Shown: one piece after another, positions 58,372 through 64,000 of the stretch | How positions within the stretch are numbered: the first letter of the stretch is position 1 | How the letters are laid out: every line of letters starts with the position of its first letter | DNA from: Glandiceps talaboti | Lineage: Eukaryota; Hemichordata; Enteropneusta; Spengelidae | Direction of reading: 5' to 3' | DNA length: 64,000 nt | Assembly (NCBI RefSeq): GCF_964340395.1 | Contig: NC_135554.1 | Location: forward strand, 6,433,975 to 6,497,974 | Program-made: the position numbers and the translations under genes | Notes under the pieces: generated by a model | Database searches by the model: none | The model's input: the letters and a program-made list of their open reading frames with translations, nothing else | What the model was told of the DNA's origin: nothing

Positions 58372-60323
58372 GGAAGGGGGTGCGGCCACAGGGTATTTGT
58401 GCGGGTGTGTCCGTGTCTTTGTGTGACGCGTGTGTGTCATGATCAATCAAGAATATGCAAGTTCATGTAGCCGGTACACACTCCTGTTTTCATGTAACCT
58501 GTGAGTTGGGCCTGATGAACAATTAAAGTACCTATGATAATGGTAAACACCTTCAACATACTTGTACCTGATACAGTCCCATTTCAATCCAATTCCCAGG
58601 CGCTGATCGGACCACAGTCTTCTTCAATAACCAAGACCGAATTCGGCTGCTTCCCAAAATGGCGACAGAACGTTTGAATACTTCTGTAAATAGTTCACAC
58701 CTGACAACATCAGTGATGATAGATGCAGATATCAGGAAGACAACTGTTGCCATGACTACTGATCTGGTAAGTAAATTAAGACAGTACTGTATCTTCTTAT
58801 CATAAATATATGTTTACTCAGGGTAAAAAATTGCCGATGCTGTTTCTAATAAAGTGGTTTAGTGTTAGGGGAACAACTGTGAGACTGGGTTGTTTTTCAT
58901 TTTTAAGAAGCAAAAAAGAGAGTTTTCTGATTCATAGCCAATTATCACTTTAGTGGCTGTAGGAAAGGCGACAGATGTGTCCAAAAGAGGTGTATTTGTT
59001 CATTCCGATTACGCTGATGATGATGGTCGATGTTCAGCAATCCATGAATAGAAAGGGAACCATATTGTCAACCAACAACAACAACAACAACAACAACATA
59101 TAGTAACTGTACAGATGGTGTTTACAAATAATTGAAAGTAGTTCCGACCATTTTACTATATTGTAACGTCAAAGTATAGTAAAATGACATGTATGGATTT
59201 CATTACTTTGACATCACACCCTGGAAATATGAGGGCCTATGTATATAATAATTATGCATATATATGAAGCATTTATGAAGCATTTTCATTTAGACATATA
59301 CAATAACCAGTATAGTGTTTCTGGCCAAGACGTGTTGTGTCGTTCAGGCTTTGCAGAGCTGCTTCAGTAGGCCCAACCTATCATACTAATTATTGCTTAT
59401 GTTCAGTCTCGTGACCCAAAATGGTAATCAGATCAGTTGTTTGAGGGTTATTCCATTTTCTCTACGTGTGTTTTTTTACCCAGACGCTTTCACGTGTTAG
59501 TCTGTATGATTTGTTCTAGTCCTACTATTTTGAAGTCGGTAATAAGGGAGTGGTTGGCATGGCTGAGTGAAGTGGTTTGGTATTGGATCTGTTTTGTTTT
59601 ATTCCATATCAGTGATAAATGGTCCTGGATGCGGGTGTATACTTGGTATCTCCAGGTTTCTCCAACATGTATTATAGTTCCACACTTCTCACAATGTATG
59701 CCATACATTACGTTTGTCGTTTTGCAGTTTATGTGTCCGAAGATTATATGTATTTTGTGTTGTTTGGGTTTATGAACTCTGTCGTCGTTATCATATGTTT
59801 GCAGATTGCACATCTTTATGCGTGGTGCCAGTCTAGGGCCATTTTTTTTAAACATTGCATCCGTATCATAAACAGCGCCATCTATCATGGAGTGAACAAG
59901 ACCGACACTGAGTTCGCAATCGAAAGCTCTCAGTTTATCAAAAGTACTAGTATGTTGTGTGTATTGGTTACAATTTTAGTATTCTACCAAACATTGGGTA
60001 ACCTCCATGGGAAGATCATAAAGTGACACTTTACTCGAAACCAAGACGTTCATCATCAACCACATTTCATTTCAAAAGGACCCCGGGGTCAAGCTCAGCT
60101 TTCATACAGTTAACGCAATTTCTGAATGATTCAAGCGACTTTGATTTGCAAACTAATAAAAGGTCCCGTGTGAACTCTTTCTTAATAATTGCACAAGATC
60201 AAGCATATTAAAATTATTACTATTTACAAAGTATGTTTCTTTACTATGATACATTATGATATTCAATGTGGGGACAAACTTTGTCAAACAAAAATTATCA
60301 GTAGATGTTTTTGTTGCTGTTGC

Positions 60324-60379
<56 letters not shown>

Positions 60380-61828
60380 GATTGATACAGAGATTATTAA
60401 CGTAATGTAAAATTTTGTCAAGAAAAAGTATTTTATTGTAATTAAACATCCTGGTTTGTCTATGTCATCCAAAAAATATCAGAGCTACCAGACGTATCAA
60501 CAAGCCCATATTTAATTTCTTAGAATCATCATGAATATGCCAGGAACCCTAACCACACAGCAATCAATCATCCATCTATCTCTCCATGTCTCGCTCCTTC
60601 CCTCCCTACATACATACATACATACATACATACATACATACATACATACATACATACATACATACACACACAAACACACATCCATCCATCCATACATCCA
60701 TACATACATACATACATACATACATACATACATACATACATACATACATACATACATACATACACAAACACACACATCCATACATACATACATACATACA
60801 TACATACATACATACATACATACATGCATACATGCATACATACATACATACATACATACATACATACATACATACATACATACATACATACATCCATCCA
60901 TGCATGCATGCATGCATGCATGCATGCATACATACATACATACATACATACATACATACATACATACATACACACACACATACATACTTGAGCTCTTCCC
61001 ATTTTCAACGACCATATTCTCTTTATATAGAATCGAGCAGCCATATACAAGGAGAGAAGAAGAAGAGTTGATGACGTATGCAAGAACCACCCAGAATTTC
61101 GTCACAGTAATCCAAACATCAATCTATTGGTAGACGATACATACAAAATTCTCTACTGTCCCGTGGAAAAAACCGGCAATTCCAACTGGAGAAGAGTGTT
61201 TCTACTTCTCAGGGGATCTTTCAAAGATGTTACCAAAATAGGCATGGTCTATAGATACAGATATAAAATGTTAAACTCCTATTCCCCAGAGGAAAGGTTG
61301 TTCAGATTACAGAACTACACCAAGTTTATGTTTACAAGACATCCATTCTCACGGGTCTTGTCAGCTTTTAGAGATAAGTTGTTAGACGGCCCCGAACCAA
61401 GTTTTGTTAGAAATTATGTTCCAAAGGTGAAGAAAATGTTGGGTTTGAATTCGACTGGAATAAATATTACATTTGGACAATTTGTACAGTATTTGATAAA
61501 AATCAACCAAAACGCTTACAATTCACATTGGAAATTGACATATCAAGTCTGTCAGCCATGTGCAATTAAGTATGACATCATTGGAAATTATGAGACCCTG
61601 AACGAGGATGCCAACTACATCCTGCAAACTATTGGCGCAGACTTTGAATTCCCTAATATTATTCCACACAGAACAAATAGTTCGGCAGCTGATGCAATGA
61701 AGGAATATTTTGAAGAACTGACCCCTGAACAAGTCAATGGACTTTACAAAAAGTATGAAATAGATTTCAAAATGTTTGGGTATGATATTCCGGATTATCT
61801 TAGGGGATCATCAAAAAATAAACTCTGA
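56619..61828 (+). CDS. Carbohydrate sulfotransferase 3 (HNK1ST/CHST8-14 type)
   Basis: Three coding exons: 56619-56709, 58600-58766, 61031-61828 (stop TGA), giving 351 aa. Same architecture and phases (1, 0) as the two upstream paralogues. The expected role is PAPS-dependent sulfation of glycans in the Golgi lumen.

Residues 1-10 are the tail and about 11-27 the signal anchor. The stem carries NTS and NSS sequons near residues 55-60. The 5'-phosphosulfate loop KTGNSNWRR is at 133-141 and the 3'-phosphate motif TRHPFSRVLSAFRDK at 188-202. IGNYETLNEDANYIL follows.

Donors are GTGAGT and GTAAGT; acceptors are TTCCCAG and TATATAG. Compared with paralogues, DGPE replaces (L)EDPE after the 3' motif, and EYFEELTPEQVNG is locally diverged. 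The ATG is 6 nt after an acceptor (TTTTAG). AATAAA occurs just before the stop and again at about 62226. Acceptor glycan unknown. Confidence 0.9.
56938..57313. mobile_element. Second copy of the TTGGTTCCGG MITE family
   Basis: TTCTTTGGTTCCGGTTTAAT at the left and ATCGGAACCACACAATGTTT at the right. The internal order matches 16350-16712. It lies in intron 1 of sulfotransferase 3. Confidence 0.7.
57445..57860 (+). repeat. Dispersed repeat shared with 36.4-36.78 kb
   Basis: GGGGGGGCTGCTCCCCTTAT, TTTGAGTATACGTATATGT, then TCTAAAATG-GG blocks and GGTACCGCCCCCGGGG. It lies in intron 1 of sulfotransferase 3. The G-run/GCTGCTCCCC start is also found inverted at 3610-3860. Confidence 0.7.
58017..58370. 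repeat. (CAAT)n, (CAGA)n, (AATA)n and (GT)n microsatellites
   Basis: CAAT at 58017-58063, CAGA at 58158-58207, AATA units near 58220-58240 and GT at 58325-58368, all in intron 1 of sulfotransferase 3. Confidence 0.93.
58600..58766 (+). CDS. Sulfotransferase 3, coding exon 2 (stem)
   Basis: 167 nt, phase 1 in and 0 out. Encodes ADRTTVFFNNQDRIRLLPKM, then LNTSVNSSHLTTSVMIDADI. NNQDRIR here and HNQDGRF in gene 2 occupy the same place, the only clear stem similarity. Confidence 0.83.
59079..59098. repeat. Short (CAA)n run
   Basis: About six CAA units near the start of intron 2 of sulfotransferase 3. Confidence 0.9.
59400..60000 (-). mobile_element. Penelope-like element C-terminus with GIY-YIG-type domain
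   Basis: The minus-strand frame 59888-59490 reads HIIFGHINCKTTNVMYGIHC, EKCGTIIHVGETWRYQVYTR, IQDHLSLIWNKT, LITDFKIVGLEQI. The order of a Cys pair, MYGI.C..C, (Y/H)VGET.R, R...H and F...GLE matches the GIY-YIG endonuclease domain that ends Penelope-like element proteins. YGI and HVGET stand in the GIY and YIG positions. The frame is locally disturbed (WRYQVYTR, SLIWNKT), so this is a dead fragment. It lies antisense in intron 2 of sulfotransferase 3. Confidence 0.65.
60309..60378. repeat. (TTG)n trinucleotide repeat
   Basis: About 23 TTG/TGC units in intron 2 of sulfotransferase 3. The poly-Cys, poly-Gln and poly-Thr open frames here are artefacts. Confidence 0.95.
60604..60988. repeat. (CATA)n microsatellite with CATC, CATG and CACA interruptions
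   Basis: About 385 bp of CATA-type repeats ending about 40 bp before the exon 3 acceptor of sulfotransferase 3. Interruptions are CACACAAACACACATCC (twice), CATGCATA and (CATG)n blocks. The His-Thr-Tyr-Ile open frames are artefacts. Confidence 0.97.
61031..61828 (+). CDS. Sulfotransferase 3, coding exon 3 (catalytic domain)
   Basis: Begins NRAAIYKERRRRVDDVCK after TTTATATAG and runs to TGA at 61826-61828. The exon starts upstream of the first in-frame methionine of the uninterrupted frame, so it must be entered by splicing. Confidence 0.92.
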   Translation, partial: NRAAIYKERRRRVDDVCKNHPEFRHSNPNINLLVDDTYKILYCPVEKTGNSNWRRVFLLLRGSFKDVTKIGMVYRYRYKMLNSYSPEERLFRLQNYTKFMFTRHPFSRVLSAFRDKLLDGPEPSFVRNYVPKVKKMLGLNSTGINITFGQFVQYLIKINQNAYNSHWKLTYQVCQPCAIKYDIIGNYETLNEDANYILQTIGADFEFPNIIPHRTNSSAADAMKEYFEELTPEQVNGLYKKYEIDFKMFGYDIPDYLRGSSKNKL

Positions 61829-62219
61829 AAGCTATCACCAATGTTAAGCATCGAAAAAAAGAATTATTTGGAATTTTTTGAGACATCTTATCAAAATTGA
61901 TGACGTCAATAATTACCGTTGAATGAAGTCGGTAACTAGTACTTGAAAGAGAATATCATCTTGTTCGACAAAGATCGCCCTCAATAGTTACATTTCATAG
62001 ACTGTGTCGACATATATTTCTGATTTTATTTGATCAAGTTACTATTATATTTGCTGAATATATTCATATACTTTGATGAATATTCTGATAGAGTAGCGCG
62101 ACAATATCGCCTTATTATTAAATGGAAAAGTTTGCCGTTGTGGGCGGTCTTATAAACGCTCGCCTCACTGGTACGCGGACTTTGGAGAATTGAAAGAGCG
62201 CCTGCAACGGCGAATCTTC
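61829..62219. other. 3' flank of sulfotransferase 3
   Basis: Probable 3' UTR at its start. No other feature recognised. Confidence 0.45.
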
Positions 62220-62600
62220 AAGCTCAATAAACGAACTTTGTTCGTTAAGGACAAAACTCCACCCCCACCCCAGGCCCCAACCCCACCCCCACCCCAGGCC
62301 CCAACGTTCACAAGTGCGACATCGACACGTTTATATAATTATGTACATTGATTAAAATTGCAGCGGTCACACAACTGCAAACGATGTAAAAACATGATGG
62401 TAAACACATTAAGACACTACTGGAAACCCAACACTGTATATTAATTCAACTTATGAACATCTCAGTAGTAAATACAGAACCTGTTATCATTGAAGGCGTG
62501 AAAATTTTGGAAATCTGGTTAGAAGTGTGAAAATGAAGTTCAGCAATCATATTGACGCCAGACCCCCTCCCCCCGAACGAAGTTCGTTTATTGAGCTCGT
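62220..62600. mobile_element. ~380-bp MITE with AGCTCAATAAACGAAC ends
   Basis: AGCTCAATAAACGAACTTTG at the left pairs with CGAAGTTCGTTTATTGAGCT at the right (about 62220-62239 and 62579-62598). A duplicated CCCCACCCCAGGCCCCAA block sits near the left end. The right two-thirds match 16020-16230. No coding frame. Confidence 0.7.
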
Positions 62601-62879
62601 GTGACATAATTGTGCGATTGTCCCTGAACGATGATAGAGATAAACACTACAGAAAACATGTATTGTACAACAGCGACCCTTTCTGTACAAATAACATGTT
62701 ATGGAATTAACATTATTGAAGAGTGGAAAAGTTATATTATTCGGAGTATGATTCCAATAATATTACTACATTTGTATCACATTATAAATTAAAGTTAATT
62801 CTAATTTTTGGTAAGATATGCATCATAGATTGATATCCACATTCAAGTATTTTATATCACTTTTTATCCAAAGTAATAT

Positions 62880-63493
62880 CCTTACAATTATTATAAATGA
62901 TTGCTATAGTTACCAATATGATAAGAACTGAAAAGGGATTACCATGTTGGGTTTTACATGTTAAAACACTACTTTGCCAGTATGGAGTTGCTGAGATTTG
63001 GCAATGGCAAAATACAGAAAATGATGAGTACTTTCTACAGATATTCAAACAAAGATGTTATGATATCCACATGCAGGATTGCCATTCTAATGTAAACACT
63101 TCACCTAAATTACGCATATATTGTAAATTTAAAACAAATTTGATGTGTGAAAAATACTTTGAATGTGTATGGTTGACTTATTTTAGAAATGCTTTATCTC
63201 ATTTGAGAATGTCAACGCATGACCTAGCTATTGAAAAGGGTTGAGAACTTGGTATACCACCTGAGCAAAGAATTTGCCCATTTGGGTGCAAATATGTAGA
63301 GGATGAGTACCACTTTGTATTAGTCTGCCCTAAATATCAACAGGTCAGAACTAAGTTTATTCCTGAATTTTATTTCATGCATGTGATTGGAAATTTTGTT
63401 AATGCAGTCAACAAACACCTTCGCTCTTCAAAACTTTGGAAAATTTACAGTCTTTGCCAGGAAAATACGTACATTGTAACACAGTTTGAGTAG
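62880..63493 (+). mobile_element. LINE reverse-transcriptase C-terminal fragment
   Basis: The frame from 62897 reads TEKGLPCWVLHVKTLLCQYG, then FRNALSHLRMSTHDLAIEKG, a TGA at 63242-63244, and continues in the same frame ELGIPPEQRICPFGCKYVED, EYHFVLVCPKYQQ to a TAG at 63491-63493. LR.S.H.L.IE.G...I...R.C..C....ED..HF.L.CP.Y is the cysteine-histidine tail of many non-LTR polyproteins. One internal stop marks it as inactive. Confidence 0.75.
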
Positions 63494-63509
63494 AGTGCTC
63501 GACTTGAGG

Positions 63510-63571
63510 AGGAGCGTATGTAACTCGGTGAGTATCAATCTGGTAAGACAGTGCTCTATACCGCAGTGGCA

Positions 63572-63657
<86 letters not shown>

Positions 63658-63803
63658 TTATATATATATATGTGGCTGTCTTTGTGATATAGTTGTCTGA
63701 TGATCGCGCCATGCGTGAAACTCCGAGTTACAACCAAGAAAGAGTTCCATATACTCTATACTGCGGTATAGAGCACTGTCTTAGCAGATTGATACTCACC
63801 GAG

Positions 63804-63882
<79 letters not shown>

Positions 63883-63951
63883 CAAAGTAGGTTGGTTGGA
63901 ACTTGAGGTGCTTGGTTGTAACTCCGAGTTTCACGCTCAATGCGTTCATCA

Positions 63952-64000
<49 letters not shown>
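63510..64000. repeat. (TA)n arrays interleaved with inverted repeats
   Basis: TA arrays at 63572-63671, 63806-63881 and 63953-64000 (cut by the window end). AACTCGGTGAGTATCAATCT to CCGCAGT (63525-63570) is inverted at 63758-63806. GTCTGATGATCGCGCCATGC to ACAACCAAG (about 63694-63739) is inverted at about 63907-63953. The two inverted pairs alternate around the TA arrays. Confidence 0.8.

Overview
This is nuclear DNA from an invertebrate animal. The evidence is AT-rich sequence, multi-exon genes with GT-AG introns, very long microsatellites, and many decayed LINE, Penelope-like and TIR elements. No operons or Shine-Dalgarno sites are apparent. The species cannot be fixed from the sequence. The repeat content suits a marine deuterostome or lophotrochozoan, but that is only an impression.

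The main genic content is three tandem genes on the + strand for Golgi carbohydrate sulfotransferases of the HNK1ST/CHST8-14 type (Sulfotransfer_2 fold). Their coding spans are about 18135-21520, 32909-38314 and 56619-61828. I rebuilt each from three coding exons with identical intron phases (1, then 0): a short exon encoding a cytoplasmic tail and signal anchor, an exon for a glycosylated stem, and a long exon for the whole catalytic domain. Predicted lengths are 346, 351 and 351 aa. All three keep the PAPS-binding motifs. The start of the catalytic core is almost identical in DNA between copies, whereas the sequence just upstream and the stems have diverged. This suggests gene conversion or very strong constraint on the core.

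The only other recognisable cellular gene is on the - strand at 6010-7860. It is an MFSD4B/NaGLT1-like major facilitator (sodium-dependent glucose transporter type). It lacks its N-terminal exon and needs three reading-frame changes, one of them in a (TG)6 run, so it looks like a pseudogene.

Layout: 1-6 kb, decayed LINE and dispersed repeats; 6-7.9 kb, transporter relic; 8-18 kb, microsatellites, a tandem duplication and MITEs; 18-21.5 kb, sulfotransferase 1; 22-29 kb, a 63-bp minisatellite with higher-order structure and a TAA-flanked MITE; 29-32.6 kb, a nested TIR element; 32.9-38.3 kb, sulfotransferase 2; 39.6-52 kb, fold-back and inverted-repeat DNA, including an 8.9-kb structure with ~2-kb arms; 52-56 kb, little recognisable; 56.6-61.8 kb, sulfotransferase 3 with a Penelope-like remnant in an intron; 62-64 kb, a MITE, a LINE C-terminus and TA arrays.

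I did not find a clearly new molecular system. The points most worth following up are the sulfotransferase cluster with its possible conversion tract, the broken transporter, and the fold-back structures.
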